DNA of 64,000 nt from Bacteroidales bacterium (GCA_017991835.1 JAGOPY010000003.1:62001-126000); one strand, 5' to 3'. Numbered from the stretch's first letter, positions 26,341 through 35,783 are shown. Numbers and translations: made by a program. The notes: generated from the sequence alone by a model not told the origin.

Positions 26341-27864
26341 ATGAAAATCAAAGGTGCTAAATCAATGACGACGAAAATCCTGCTGATGACCGGGATTGTC
26401 ATTGTGATCAATATTTTGTCAGACCAACTGTATTTCCGGCTCGACCTCACGGCCGACAAAAGCTATACGCTGAGCAAAGCCACGAAAAATATCCTCCGCT
26501 CGCTGGAAGAACCCGTAACGGTGACCGCCTATTTTACCGAAGAGGTTCCCCCGCAGCTTTTACAGGCACGTAAGGATTTCAAAGATCTCCTGATTGAGTT
26601 TTCGAATGTGGCCAAAGGTAACCTGGTTTACGAATTTATCGATCCGAACAAGAGCGAAGAACTGGAAAGAAAAGCGATGCAGGAAGGGATCATGCCCAGC
26701 ATCGTCAACGTGAGGGAAAGGGACCAGATGATGCAGAAACGGGTTTTCATGGGGGCTGTCCTGAAAATGGGGAGCGAAAAAGAGATGATCCCGATGGTAC
26801 AGGCCGGAAGCGCAATGGAATATGACCTGGCCTCTTCGATCAAGAAGCTTTCGGTGACCGACAAACCGGCCATCGGGCTGATCCAGGGGCACGGCGAGCC
26901 TTCCATGGGCGCATTGCAGCAAGTAATGGCGTCGCTGGGAATATTGTACTCCGTCCGGCCGGTAGATCTTGAGAATCCCTCGGATGATCCCGGAAAGTAT
27001 GCTACCATCATGATGGTTGCCCCAACCGACACGATCCCGGCCCACCATTTCGACGTGCTCGACCGTTACCTGGCCGGTGGCGGAAACCTTTTCATCGCTT
27101 ATAATAAAGTAAAAGGGGATTTTACAACAGTTCAGGGGACATCAAATTACACCGGCCTGGAAGACTGGCTGGCGAAAAAAGGTTTGTACATCGATAATAA
27201 TTTCCTGGTGGATGCTACCTGCGGTTCCGTCGGGGTTCAGCAACAGGCTGGTTTTATGAGCTTCACGACCAATGTCAGCTTCCCATATCTTCCTGTTATC
27301 CAGAAATTTGCCGATCATCCGGTCACCAAAGGACTCGAGCAGGTGATGCTGCCTTTTGCCAGCACGATCCAGTTCACCGGCGATACCAGCCTGGCTTTCA
27401 CCCCAATCGCTTTTTCATCGCAGAAATCGGGCACACTTAACCCGCCCCTGTATTTCGACATCAATAAAAAATGGACTGATCGCGACTTTCCGCTATCCGG
27501 GCTGACGGTAGCCGGAATTTTATCCGGAAGAATGGGAGGAATGGCCGAATCGAAGATCATACTTGTTGGCGACGGCGATTTCCCGGTGAACGGAGAAGGC
27601 CAGCGGCCCCAGCAACTGCAGCCCGATAATGTCAACCTGATGGTCAACGCCGTCGACTGGCTGTCGGATGAGACTGGACTGATCGACCTCAGAACCAAAG
27701 CTATTACCGCAAGGCCGTTGAAGGATGTCGCTGAAGGCAGGGCCCTGTTCATTAAATGGCTCAACTTCCTTCTTCCCATCATCCTTATCATTCTGTATGG
27801 CATCTTCAGAAATCAGAGAAACAGAAGTTTACGTGTAAAAAGAATGGAGGAAGGTTATGTTTAA
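26341..27864 (+). CDS. gldG: Gliding motility-associated ABC transporter substrate-binding-like protein
   Basis: The 507-residue protein has an N-terminal membrane segment (ILLMTGIVIVINILSD) followed by LDLTADKSYTLSKATKNIL, the hallmark of GldG. A large extracytoplasmic domain contains the ABC_transp_aux fold (IGLIQGHGEPSM, LFIAYNKVKGDF), and a second membrane segment lies near the C-terminus (WLNFLLPIILIILYGIF). Its length and layout are normal. The last 8 bases overlap the next gene, a sign of translational coupling. Confidence 0.92.
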   Translation: MKIKGAKSMTTKILLMTGIVIVINILSDQLYFRLDLTADKSYTLSKATKNILRSLEEPVTVTAYFTEEVPPQLLQARKDFKDLLIEFSNVAKGNLVYEFIDPNKSEELERKAMQEGIMPSIVNVRERDQMMQKRVFMGAVLKMGSEKEMIPMVQAGSAMEYDLASSIKKLSVTDKPAIGLIQGHGEPSMGALQQVMASLGILYSVRPVDLENPSDDPGKYATIMMVAPTDTIPAHHFDVLDRYLAGGGNLFIAYNKVKGDFTTVQGTSNYTGLEDWLAKKGLYIDNNFLVDATCGSVGVQQQAGFMSFTTNVSFPYLPVIQKFADHPVTKGLEQVMLPFASTIQFTGDTSLAFTPIAFSSQKSGTLNPPLYFDINKKWTDRDFPLSGLTVAGILSGRMGGMAESKIILVGDGDFPVNGEGQRPQQLQPDNVNLMVNAVDWLSDETGLIDLRTKAITARPLKDVAEGRALFIKWLNFLLPIILIILYGIFRNQRNRSLRVKRMEEGYV

Positions 27865-28801
27865 AAGATTTTCATCAGTCATCTTAATGGCGATCCTGGC
27901 CGGATTGCTGATTGTATATTTTATTGTCCGGTTCTCGGGCACCAACGACCGCACTTTCAGGGATAAAGTCCTCTCCTTTGATCCGGCAGTTGTGACTTCC
28001 ATAACGATCGACGATCCCAAAAGCATGCAGGAACCTGTCGAACTCCGGTTATCGGGTGAAAAATGGATGGTCAGATCAGGGGTTAAGGAGTACCCAGCCG
28101 ATTCAAATATCGTGAAGGGCGCGCTGAATACGCTGAGCGACATGCCGACCAAAAGGTTTGCCGGTAAAGGGAAAGAGTCATGGATCAAATATGAAGTGAC
28201 AGACACCTCAGGCATCAAAGTAACATTAAAATCTTCATCCAAAACTGTGGCTGAGATCCTAATCGGAAAATTTACGTTTAATATGCCGAAAGACCAGCAG
28301 CAGAGCCAGTTCCGGCAGCAAAGAGGAGATATGACATCGTTTGTCAGGCTGGCGGACGAAAAAGATGTCTACGCCGTTGACGGCTATCTTCGGACTACTT
28401 TCTCGGCCAAACCCGACTCCTACAGGTACAAAAACCTGTCGGGAGTCAACGCGCAGGATATTACTAAAATGACGGTTTCGAAGCCCGGAGGGTTTACCGT
28501 TTACGATCTTTCTACAGGAAAATGGACAATGAACGGTATGCCGGCCGATTCTGCTACAACGGCCAGGTACCGGTCGGCTGTAGCCCGACTGTCGGGAAGT
28601 AAGTTTGTCGATCCGGAGATGGTCAGATCGGCGCCGGCTTATACCCTGCGCCTTGAAGGAAATAATTTCTCCCCGGTCGATATTATGGCTTTTCCTGTTG
28701 CCGATACCAATATCGCATACGCCATTTCGTCATCGGTGAATCCTGACGCCTATTTCGATGGTAAAACCGGCGGATTGTTCAAACGAATCTGGCCCGATTA
28801 A
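27857..28801 (+). CDS. DUF4340 domain-containing membrane-anchored protein
   Basis: This 314-residue protein has one N-terminal anchor (FSSVILMAILAGLLIVYFIV) and then an extracytoplasmic region with the DUF4340 pattern (VTSITIDDPKSMQEPVELRL, KWMVRSGVKEYPADSNIV, VYAVDGYLRTTF). DUF4340 proteins repeatedly occur next to GldG/ABC-2 cassettes in different phyla, and it overlaps gldG by 8 bases here, so it is probably a fourth component of the same transporter. No function has been established. The gene ends 8 bases before the end of the convergent argS. Confidence 0.85.
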   Translation: MFKRFSSVILMAILAGLLIVYFIVRFSGTNDRTFRDKVLSFDPAVVTSITIDDPKSMQEPVELRLSGEKWMVRSGVKEYPADSNIVKGALNTLSDMPTKRFAGKGKESWIKYEVTDTSGIKVTLKSSSKTVAEILIGKFTFNMPKDQQQSQFRQQRGDMTSFVRLADEKDVYAVDGYLRTTFSAKPDSYRYKNLSGVNAQDITKMTVSKPGGFTVYDLSTGKWTMNGMPADSATTARYRSAVARLSGSKFVDPEMVRSAPAYTLRLEGNNFSPVDIMAFPVADTNIAYAISSSVNPDAYFDGKTGGLFKRIWPD

Positions 28802-28809
28802 CAGGAACA

Positions 28810-30600
28810 TTACATTTTTTCGGGAACCCGAATCCCAAGAAGTCCCATGCCGCGTCTCAAAACATTTCCGGCAAACCCGGAAAGAGCCAGCCGGAAAGAA
28901 ATCTTCAGGGGGTCGGGTTCTTTCAGTACCGGTATTTCCTGGTAGAACTGGTTATACTCTTTTGCCAATTCATAGCAATAGCCGGCTATGATGGCAGGGC
29001 TGAGGTTGTTCCCGGCATCGGCCACCACTGCCGGGAAATCATACAAAAGCCTGACAATCGCCCTTTCTTTCGGCAATAGTGTGAAGTCATCCGGAAGCGG
29101 TGAAGTCATGGCTTTGTAACCTTTACCGGAAGCCTTGGCCAGTAATGATCTGATCCGTGCATGCGTATACTGTATGAATGGTCCGGTATGGCCATTAAAA
29201 TCAATTGATTCCTGAGGATTGAAAAGCATGTTCTTTCTGGGATCGACACGAAGGATAAAGAACTTCAGCGCCCCCATCCCCAGCATCTCAAAAAGCTCAC
29301 GCCATTCCGGATCATCGGGATTATCCAGCTTACCCAGTTCAGCCGTGGTTTTCTTTGCCGTTTCATACATTTCTTCCATCAACTCATCGGCATCCACCAC
29401 GGTCCCTTCCCTCGATTTCATCTTGCCCTGCGGCAGCTCGACCATACCGTAGGATACATGAAGGATATTCTCTGCCCAGTCACGACCCAGTAGCTTCAAG
29501 ACTATTTTCAAGACATCAAAATGATAGATCTGCTCATTGCCAACCACATAAAGCAGACGCCCCGGATGATAATCATCCACGCGGAGCTGAGCCGTTCCCA
29601 GGTCCTGTGTGATATAAACCGAAGTCCCATCCGGTCTTAAAAGAAGTTTTTCATCCAGTTTGAAATCCTTCAGGTCTATCCACACCGAACCATCGTCCTT
29701 CTTATAAAACACACCCTTATCCAAACCTTCCGCTACCAGATCTTTGCCCAGAAGGTATGTTTCGGATTCATAATAAATTTTATCGAAATCAACTCCTAAC
29801 CGCCTGTAGGTCTGGTCAAATCCTTCATAAACCCACCCGTTCATTGTTTCCCATAACCGGCGTGCATCGGGGTCCCCTGATTCCCATTGTTGCAAAAGAT
29901 CAAGGGCTTCCTGCGTCAGGCCCGATTGCCGGTATGCTTCATCCTCGTCAATTCCTTGTTTGATAATGGTTTCCATTATCTTTTTATTGGCCTGCTCAAA
30001 TTGTACGTACAGGTTACCGACAAACTTATCCCCTTTAATGCCCTCTTTGGAAGGAATTTTCCCTGATGCCCACTTCCTGTAAGCCAGCATGGTCTTACAA
30101 ATATGGATCCCCCTGTCGTTCACCAGGTTGACTTTCATGACTTTCCGTCCGTTGGCTTTCAGGATTTCGGCAATCGACCATCCCAGAAGATTGTTCCGGA
30201 TATGACCGAGATGAAGGGGCTTGTTGGTATTTGGGGAAGAATATTCAATAACAACGGGGGGCCCTTCGCTCTGGGGATTAAATCCGAAATTTTCATCCAG
30301 GCTTCCCGCGGAAAAAAAATCCATCCAGTAACGATCGGTGAGAAGGATATTCAAGAATCCTTTAATGATATTGAAATCAGCTATGAAATTAAAATTTCCT
30401 TTAAGCCATTCACCCAGTTCCCGGCCGGTTTCTTCCGGTGATTTTCCTGAAAACCTTGTCAGCGGAAAAACGACCACGGTGAAATCACCCTTGAATTCAG
30501 GGCGCGTTTTTTGGATCGCAACTCCTTTGGGATCAATATTTTGTCCGTAAAGCGATTTTAAAGCATCGGAAGCCTTTTCAGCAATTATTTTTTCAATCAT
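28810..30600 (-). CDS. argS: Arginyl-tRNA synthetase
   Basis: The 596-residue protein has the N-terminal tRNA-recognition domain (ASDALKSLYGQN to about residue 110), the class I HIGH motif as HLGH in SSPNTNKPLHLGHIRNN, the variant KMSKS loop as GKMKSREGTVVDADEL, and a C-terminal anticodon-binding DALR domain (QYTHARIRSLLAKA, YNQFYQEIPVL). It charges tRNA-Arg with arginine. Length is normal (560-600). The start ATG 30600 has a TATTTTTG box on the minus strand 19 bases upstream. Confidence 0.97.
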   Translation of the reverse strand: MIEKIIAEKASDALKSLYGQNIDPKGVAIQKTRPEFKGDFTVVVFPLTRFSGKSPEETGRELGEWLKGNFNFIADFNIIKGFLNILLTDRYWMDFFSAGSLDENFGFNPQSEGPPVVIEYSSPNTNKPLHLGHIRNNLLGWSIAEILKANGRKVMKVNLVNDRGIHICKTMLAYRKWASGKIPSKEGIKGDKFVGNLYVQFEQANKKIMETIIKQGIDEDEAYRQSGLTQEALDLLQQWESGDPDARRLWETMNGWVYEGFDQTYRRLGVDFDKIYYESETYLLGKDLVAEGLDKGVFYKKDDGSVWIDLKDFKLDEKLLLRPDGTSVYITQDLGTAQLRVDDYHPGRLLYVVGNEQIYHFDVLKIVLKLLGRDWAENILHVSYGMVELPQGKMKSREGTVVDADELMEEMYETAKKTTAELGKLDNPDDPEWRELFEMLGMGALKFFILRVDPRKNMLFNPQESIDFNGHTGPFIQYTHARIRSLLAKASGKGYKAMTSPLPDDFTLLPKERAIVRLLYDFPAVVADAGNNLSPAIIAGYCYELAKEYNQFYQEIPVLKEPDPLKISFRLALSGFAGNVLRRGMGLLGIRVPEKM

Positions 30601-30618
30601 TGTATAAATTCAGATTGT

Positions 30619-30626
30619 CAAAAATA
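30619..30626 (-). promoter_or_regulatory. -7 box (TATTTTTG) for argS
   Basis: On the minus strand TATTTTTG matches TAnnTTTG, 19 bases before the argS ATG at 30600. The nearest TTG upstream is 25 bases away, longer than usual. Confidence 0.45.
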
Positions 30627-30675
30627 GGCAAATAAAAATTCAGAAAGGAGCCAATCGGGGTTCGGGTTAAAATTC

Positions 30676-30683
30676 TATCTTTG
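30676..30683 (+). promoter_or_regulatory. -7 box (TATCTTTG) for the 30723 gene
   Basis: TATCTTTG, a perfect TAnnTTTG match, lies 40 bases before the ATG at 30723 and back to back with the argS box. No -33 TTG at the usual distance. Confidence 0.5.
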
Positions 30684-30722
30684 TTACCAAAATATGTATC
30701 ACTAACTTAACAAGCATACGGA

Positions 30723-32060
30723 ATGAAGAAAAATGTGATTATTATCGGAGCTGCAGGCAGGGACTTTCACAATTTCAACACCTATTTTCGCGGCAATGAA
30801 TCGTTCAATGTTGTAGCCTTTACAGCCGCCCAGATCCCTGACATTGACGGAAGGAAGTATCCGGCTGAACTGGCCGGCCACCTTTATCCTGACGGGATCC
30901 CAATCTTTGCTGAATCAAACTTACCGGAACTTATTAAGGAGCTGAAAGTTGATATCTGTGTCTTTTCCTACAGCGATGTCACCTATCAGAAAGTGATGGC
31001 AATCAGCGCCATAGTAAATTCAGCCGGAGCCAACTTCCTGCTCCTCGGCCCCAGAGACACGATGGTTAAGTCGACCAAGCCGGTGATCGCAGTGGGTGCA
31101 GTCAGGACGGGTTGCGGAAAGAGCCAGACCTCCCGCCGGATCATCGAGATCCTGATGGCAAAAGGGCTGAAAGTTGTGGCTGTCAGGCATCCCATGCCTT
31201 ATGGCAATCTGGTGGAACAAAAAGTTCAGCGTTTTGCCACCATCGCCGACCTGGCCAAACACAAATGCACTGTTGAAGAGATGGAAGAATATGAACCCCA
31301 TGTGGTCAGGGGAAATGTGATCTATGCCGGCGTCGATTATGAAGCCATTCTCCGTGCAGCCGAACAGGATCCCGATGGATGCGACGTCGTGCTCTGGGAT
31401 GGTGGAAACAATGATTTCCCCTTCTACACACCGGACCTTAACTTCACCGTGGTGGATCCCCACCGTCCGGGCCATGAACTGACATATTACCCTGGAGAAG
31501 TAACCCTGCGGCTGGCCGATGTGGTCATCATCAATAAAATTGAAACCGCCGAGCCCAAAAGCATCCAGGTGGTCAGGGAAAATATTGCAAAAGTCAATCC
31601 CAAAGCCATTGTGGTGGATGGCGCATCACCGATCAAAGTGGATAATCCCTCAGTGATCAAAGGAAAAAGGGTCCTGGTTATCGAAGACGGCCCCACACTT
31701 ACCCACGGTGAAATGAAAATAGGCGCCGGAACCGTTGCCGCACAAAAGTACGGAGCCGCTGAAATGGTCGACCCGAGGCCCTTTACCGTTGGCAAACTAA
31801 GTACAACATTCAAAATCTATCCCAATATCGGCACATTATTACCGGCTATGGGCTACGGGGAGCAGCAACTTAAAGACCTCGAGGAAACCATTAATGCTAC
31901 CGACTGCGATTCAGTAGTGATCGGCACCCCGATCGATCTGAACCGTATCATCAAGATCAACAAGCCGAATACCCGCGTTTATTACGATCTGCAGGAAATC
32001 GGTGACCCGGACCTGAATTCGATCCTCGATGAATTTGTAAAAAAACACGGTCTGAAATAG
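30723..32060 (+). CDS. Cyclic 2,3-diphosphoglycerate synthetase-like nucleotide-binding protein
   Basis: The 445-residue protein begins KNVIIIGAAGRDFHNFNTYF, with a Rossmann-like first domain, and has a Walker A-like loop GAVRTGCGKSQTSRRI near residue 125 and a VLWDGGNNDFPF block near residue 225. This combination matches the family named after archaeal cyclic 2,3-diphosphoglycerate synthetase; bacterial members are usually called only GTPase or cDPGS-like. I expect a P-loop kinase- or ligase-like enzyme in the cytoplasm, but whether it makes cyclic 2,3-diphosphoglycerate in this organism is not shown. pyrB starts 24 bases downstream, suggesting an operon with pyrB-pyrI. Confidence 0.75.
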   Translation: MKKNVIIIGAAGRDFHNFNTYFRGNESFNVVAFTAAQIPDIDGRKYPAELAGHLYPDGIPIFAESNLPELIKELKVDICVFSYSDVTYQKVMAISAIVNSAGANFLLLGPRDTMVKSTKPVIAVGAVRTGCGKSQTSRRIIEILMAKGLKVVAVRHPMPYGNLVEQKVQRFATIADLAKHKCTVEEMEEYEPHVVRGNVIYAGVDYEAILRAAEQDPDGCDVVLWDGGNNDFPFYTPDLNFTVVDPHRPGHELTYYPGEVTLRLADVVIINKIETAEPKSIQVVRENIAKVNPKAIVVDGASPIKVDNPSVIKGKRVLVIEDGPTLTHGEMKIGAGTVAAQKYGAAEMVDPRPFTVGKLSTTFKIYPNIGTLLPAMGYGEQQLKDLEETINATDCDSVVIGTPIDLNRIIKINKPNTRVYYDLQEIGDPDLNSILDEFVKKHGLK

Positions 32061-32084
32061 CATTTAATTCATAAATATCAATCC

Positions 32085-32993
32085 ATGAAGCACAAGAGCC
32101 TGGTCTCCATCGACGATTACAGCAAAGAAGAACAAATTCAGATCCTTGATCTGGCAGAAGGATTTGAAGCGAAGCCGGTCCAGAACATCCTGAATGGGTA
32201 TGTGGTTGCCACACTATTTTTCGAACCATCAACCCGTACCCGGCTTAGTTTTGAAAGTGCCGCATCACGTCTAGGAGCCCAGGTTATCGGCTTCTCGGAA
32301 GCTTCTTCTTCCAGCGTATCCAAAGGGGAGTCCCTGAACGATACGATCCTGACGGTCAGCAATTATTCTGATATTATCGTAATGAGGCATCCCCGGGAAG
32401 GCAGTGCACGATACGCCAGCGAAGTCAGCCCGGTACCCATTATCAACGCGGGCGACGGCGCCAACCAGCACCCAACCCAGACATTGCTCGATATGTATTC
32501 GATCCGTAAAACCCAGGGCAGACTGGATAACCTTCAGATCGCTTTCGTTGGCGATTTGAAATACGGCAGGACCGTTCATTCGCTGACTTTTGCCCTTTGC
32601 AATTTCAACGCTACTTTCCACCTGGTGAGCCCGGAAGAATTAAAGCTCCCGAGTTATGTCAAAAGGAAGATCAAGGATAATAAGCTCGATTATTTTCAGT
32701 ATACCGATATGAATGAGGTGATCCCTCAGGTCGATATCCTTTACATGACCCGCATCCAGAAAGAAAGGTTCTCCGATCCGATAGAGTACGAACGGGTAAA
32801 AAACGCGTATGTACTGCGAAACGAGATGCTCCAGGGCGCAAAGAAAAGCATGAGGGTATTGCATCCGCTGCCACGGGTCAATGAAATAGAAAAGGATGTG
32901 GATCCGAACCCGATGGCCTATTATTTCCAGCAGGCACAGAACGGGGTATATGTAAGGCAGGCATTGCTGGCATCGATTCTGGGAGTTTGTTAA
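32085..32993 (+). CDS. pyrB: Aspartate carbamoyltransferase catalytic chain
   Basis: The 302-residue protein contains the carbamoyl-phosphate loop [15 protein letters not shown], the 80s loop with [26 protein letters not shown], the aspartate-binding side with [33 protein letters not shown] and [13 protein letters not shown]. It joins carbamoyl phosphate and aspartate in the first committed step of pyrimidine synthesis. The length fits the class that partners with a regulatory chain. pyrI starts 13 bases downstream. Confidence 0.98.
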   Translation: MKHKSLVSIDDYSKEEQIQILDLAEGFEAKPVQNILNGYVVATLFFEPSTRTRLSFESAASRLGAQVIGFSEASSSSVSKGESLNDTILTVSNYSDIIVMRHPREGSARYASEVSPVPIINAGDGANQHPTQTLLDMYSIRKTQGRLDNLQIAFVGDLKYGRTVHSLTFALCNFNATFHLVSPEELKLPSYVKRKIKDNKLDYFQYTDMNEVIPQVDILYMTRIQKERFSDPIEYERVKNAYVLRNEMLQGAKKSMRVLHPLPRVNEIEKDVDPNPMAYYFQQAQNGVYVRQALLASILGVC

Positions 32994-33006
32994 TTTTGAA
33001 AGTTGA

Positions 33007-33477
33007 ATGATGGAAGAGGTAAAAACACGTAAAGAGTTACAGGTCAGTGCCATTGAGAATGGTACTGTGATCGATCACATCCCGCCGAGGAGCGTGTTCC
33101 AGGTCGTGAAGATGCTGGGAATGGAAAACTGTAAGGAACAGGTTCTTTTTGGGACTAACCTGGAAAGTAAAAAATACGGACGGAAAGGGATTATAAAAGT
33201 AGCCAACCTGTTCTTCCAAAGTGATGAAATCAACAAAATCGCACTGGTCGCACCTTCGGCCACTTTAATCGTTATTCGAAATTACCAGGTGGTTGAAAAA
33301 AGAAAAGTTGAAATTCCCGACCAGATCTTTCGTTTTGTCAGGTGCTTCAATCCGAACTGCATCACCAATCATGAAAAAATAACGACAAAATTCAATGTGA
33401 TCGATAAAGAAGACCTGAAACTGGAATGCATCTATTGCGAGAAAGTAACGGGAAAAAACAACCTGGAATTCATTTGA
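33007..33477 (+). CDS. pyrI: Aspartate carbamoyltransferase regulatory chain
   Basis: The 156-residue protein has the allosteric nucleotide-binding domain (ELQVSAIENGTVIDHIPPRS) and the C-terminal zinc domain with four cysteines in RCFNPNC and LECIYC, spaced as in the known C-x4-C ... C-x2-C site. It assembles with PyrB and mediates feedback by CTP and activation by ATP. An intrinsic terminator follows at 33510-33554, closing the operon. Confidence 0.97.
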   Translation: MMEEVKTRKELQVSAIENGTVIDHIPPRSVFQVVKMLGMENCKEQVLFGTNLESKKYGRKGIIKVANLFFQSDEINKIALVAPSATLIVIRNYQVVEKRKVEIPDQIFRFVRCFNPNCITNHEKITTKFNVIDKEDLKLECIYCEKVTGKNNLEFI

Positions 33478-33509
33478 GAAATTCCGTTACATAAGGTATT
33501 AAAAGGCGC

Positions 33510-33554
33510 CCGGGCCGGTTTGGAATAAATTCCGCCGGCCCGGTACGCTTTTTT
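33510..33554 (+). terminator. Intrinsic terminator after pyrI
   Basis: CCGGGCCGG (33510-33518) pairs with CCGGCCCGG (33535-33543); an inner GGAAT/ATTCC pair extends the stem. TTTTTT follows at 33549-33554. Confidence 0.85.
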
Positions 33555-33690
33555 AAACCACCATCCGGTATTTATCATTTTTAATAAAAAAGGTAATACG
33601 CGATAAACATTAAAACCTCGATATAATTACAAAATCCCTCATTGTAATTCTGCATTCTTTTATATTTTTACACAACAAAATTATTTTGCC

Positions 33691-34347
33691 TTGAAAAACC
33701 AAAAAACCACCAGGAATAAGCCGGAACCGGCAAAATCGACGGGCAAATCCGTCAAGGGAACGAACCAACCGAAAAAGGGTAATGCCGCCGGGCCCAAGAA
33801 ACCCCTGTTCAGCAAAGAACTCCTGCTAAAACTTATGCCGCTGATCAAGGCCTTTGCCCTTTGGTTTTTACTTGTCCTGATCGTTCATATTCCTTTTATT
33901 AAGGATGAATTCAGGAATATGTTCGTGGGATTTACAACAAATTCAACGGTACTTTTATCGAAAATCCTGTTCATTCCCATCCAGAAACTGGGATTCTCCA
34001 CTATTTCACTGGATGGTTTTACCATGGATATTGTGGTCGAATGCACGGCTTACAATTTTTACCTGTTCGCCATTGCCCTGTCGGTATTCGGGAATTGGTC
34101 GCTGAAACATAAGCTGATCAATCTGCTGATCTTTTTCGGCATCATTTTCCTGACCAATAACCTGCGTTTCTTTGCCATGGGGTATATTGGAAGATATTAT
34201 CCTGAACTTTTTGATACAACCCACGACTATGTATGGAATATTTTATTCGGATTTATGATATTTGGTGTGTGGGCATGGCGTGACAAAAAGAACAACCCCG
34301 ATTTCAATCCCAAAGACCCTGACCATGCGACAGAAGAAGTACATTAA
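33691..34347 (+). CDS. Exosortase/archaeosortase family protein
   Basis: The 218-residue protein starts at TTG 33691 with a 45-residue Lys/Pro-rich cytoplasmic tail, then several membrane segments. The three residues that define the exosortase superfamily are present: Cys118 in VVECTAYNF, Arg159 in TNNLRFFAMG and His178 in FDTTHDYVWN. Exosortases are membrane transpeptidase-like enzymes that process proteins with a C-terminal sorting signal. No PEP-CTERM-like target and no exopolysaccharide locus are in the window, so its substrate is unknown. The next gene overlaps it by 23 bases. I cannot assign it to a named subclass such as XrtF or XrtN. Confidence 0.85.
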   Translation: MKNQKTTRNKPEPAKSTGKSVKGTNQPKKGNAAGPKKPLFSKELLLKLMPLIKAFALWFLLVLIVHIPFIKDEFRNMFVGFTTNSTVLLSKILFIPIQKLGFSTISLDGFTMDIVVECTAYNFYLFAIALSVFGNWSLKHKLINLLIFFGIIFLTNNLRFFAMGYIGRYYPELFDTTHDYVWNILFGFMIFGVWAWRDKKNNPDFNPKDPDHATEEVH

Positions 34348-34846
34348 TATATTGATCGTCATCGGAGCATCCGCCATTTTGCTGCTGCTCTGGTTCAACG
34401 GATTTTCATGGCTCTATGCACAGATGCTGCGGATCGGTGCCAATATCCTGCTCGTTTTTTCGGGCGATACCAGTATCAGCCTGAAAATGGTGGACAACGC
34501 CCCTACTTTTGTTGTCGACACCATTATAAACGGGAAAAAAGGGACCTACCCGCAGAAGGCTGATCTGATCCTGCTGCCTTTTATCATGATTTTGACCTGG
34601 CAGATTCTCCTGTTCTTTAATCTGCCTGCGAAGAAAGCGTGGCGGTCGGCTGCAGAAAACATCATTACTTTTTTCATCATTCAATTGGTCTATGTTCTGT
34701 TGCTGACCGGATATCATAATTCATCCGGCGTCAAATTCATATATGACCTTTTACTCGACAGTTTTTACATTATCGCTTTGTTCCTGGTAGTTAAAGATGC
34801 GTTCAAGTATGAACTGATAGGTTTGACCAAAAAGGATAAACAATAG
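34325..34846 (+). CDS. Exosortase-linked multi-pass membrane protein
   Basis: I start this 173-residue protein at ATG 34325 (MRQKKYINILIVIGASAILL), which lies inside the 3' end of the exosortase gene in another frame. It has about four membrane segments and one external loop of about 35 residues (SLKMVDNAPTFVVDTIINGK). No family is recognised. The 23-base overlap strongly implies co-translation with the exosortase, and paired small membrane proteins are known for exosortases in Bacteroidota, so it is probably an accessory or partner. Confidence 0.7.
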   Translation: MRQKKYINILIVIGASAILLLLWFNGFSWLYAQMLRIGANILLVFSGDTSISLKMVDNAPTFVVDTIINGKKGTYPQKADLILLPFIMILTWQILLFFNLPAKKAWRSAAENIITFFIIQLVYVLLLTGYHNSSGVKFIYDLLLDSFYIIALFLVVKDAFKYELIGLTKKDKQ

Positions 34847-34917
34847 CTGTTACCCATTTCATATAATAAGGTATAAATACAACCTGCCGAATTTTTATTT
34901 CCTTATCCTCAAGCTGA

Positions 34918-35598
34918 ATGCCTGATTATATTACACGATTAATAGCAGGAGGAGAAAGCCAGACGCTTGATTTCAAATTTGAGGTTTCCGACTTCAGGAA
35001 GATCGCGCGTACGCTGGTCGCCTTTTCCAACACGGATGGCGGCAGGTTATTGGTTGGAGTGAAGGATAACGGTTCTATTGCGGGTGTTCGATCGGAGGAG
35101 GAGTATTATATGATCGAAGGGGCCGCCAGGCTCTATTGCCGCCCTGAGATAATGTTCATTGTCAAGGAATGGCAGGCCGACCGGAAGAAAATCCTGGAGG
35201 TTATCATTGACAGGGGCAAAGAAGTTCCATACAAAGCCATGGATGATGGCGGTCAATGGACGGCATACATTCGACAGGGAGATCAGAATTTCAAAGCCAG
35301 TCGAATCCGGCAGCAGGCATGGATCAGGGAGAAATCGGGCAAGCCGCTTTTGGTACAGTTTCGCCAGGGTGAGCAATTTCTGATCAGGTATTTAGAGAGG
35401 AACGGGGGCATAACATTGGCCCGGTTTCGGCGGCTGGCCGGGTTATCGCAGCGGGAGGCCGAAGCAATTCTTACAGATTTTCTAATGCTGGGCATCATAG
35501 AAGAGACCTACTCGGGTTTCGGGGCACTGTTTATCTTAAGTCCTGATTACAAATGGATTATCGGTCATATCAACAGCAATGATATGGCTGGTTATTAA
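34918..35598 (+). CDS. AlbA_2 (Schlafen-type) domain protein
   Basis: The 226-residue protein begins with the AlbA_2 domain: ESQTLDFKFEVSDF, ARTLVAFSNTDGGRLLVGV and DNGSIAGVRSEEEYYMIEGA. The middle contains YIRQGDQNFKAS, and the C-terminal 80 residues resemble a winged helix (RFRRLAGLSQREAEAILTDF). Such proteins are usually annotated as putative ATP-binding or DNA/RNA-binding regulators. Function here is unknown. It lies 71 bases after the exosortase pair, just before the rRNA operon promoters. Confidence 0.8.
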   Translation: MPDYITRLIAGGESQTLDFKFEVSDFRKIARTLVAFSNTDGGRLLVGVKDNGSIAGVRSEEEYYMIEGAARLYCRPEIMFIVKEWQADRKKILEVIIDRGKEVPYKAMDDGGQWTAYIRQGDQNFKASRIRQQAWIREKSGKPLLVQFRQGEQFLIRYLERNGGITLARFRRLAGLSQREAEAILTDFLMLGIIEETYSGFGALFILSPDYKWIIGHINSNDMAGY

Positions 35599-35639
35599 CC
35601 ATTGTTAATATCTTGGATGATTTTTTTCAGATAAGGTCA

Positions 35640-35668
35640 TTGTTGGATGAAAAATGTTTCTACCTTTG
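35640..35668 (+). promoter_or_regulatory. Upstream rRNA operon promoter (candidate P1)
   Basis: TTG at 35640-35642 and TACCTTTG at 35661-35668 are 18 bases apart, one short of the usual range. The 364-base stretch 35599-35962 holds this, the second promoter and the rRNA leader. Confidence 0.5.
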
Positions 35669-35783
35669 CACCCTCATTTACGACACGTTCTTTAAGAGAT
35701 AGCTTAAAAGGCCTGTAGAATAAGGGGGAGCGAGAGATTTCCCCGGGTTGTTTTAAAAAAAATAATATTTTTTTAAGATTTTT

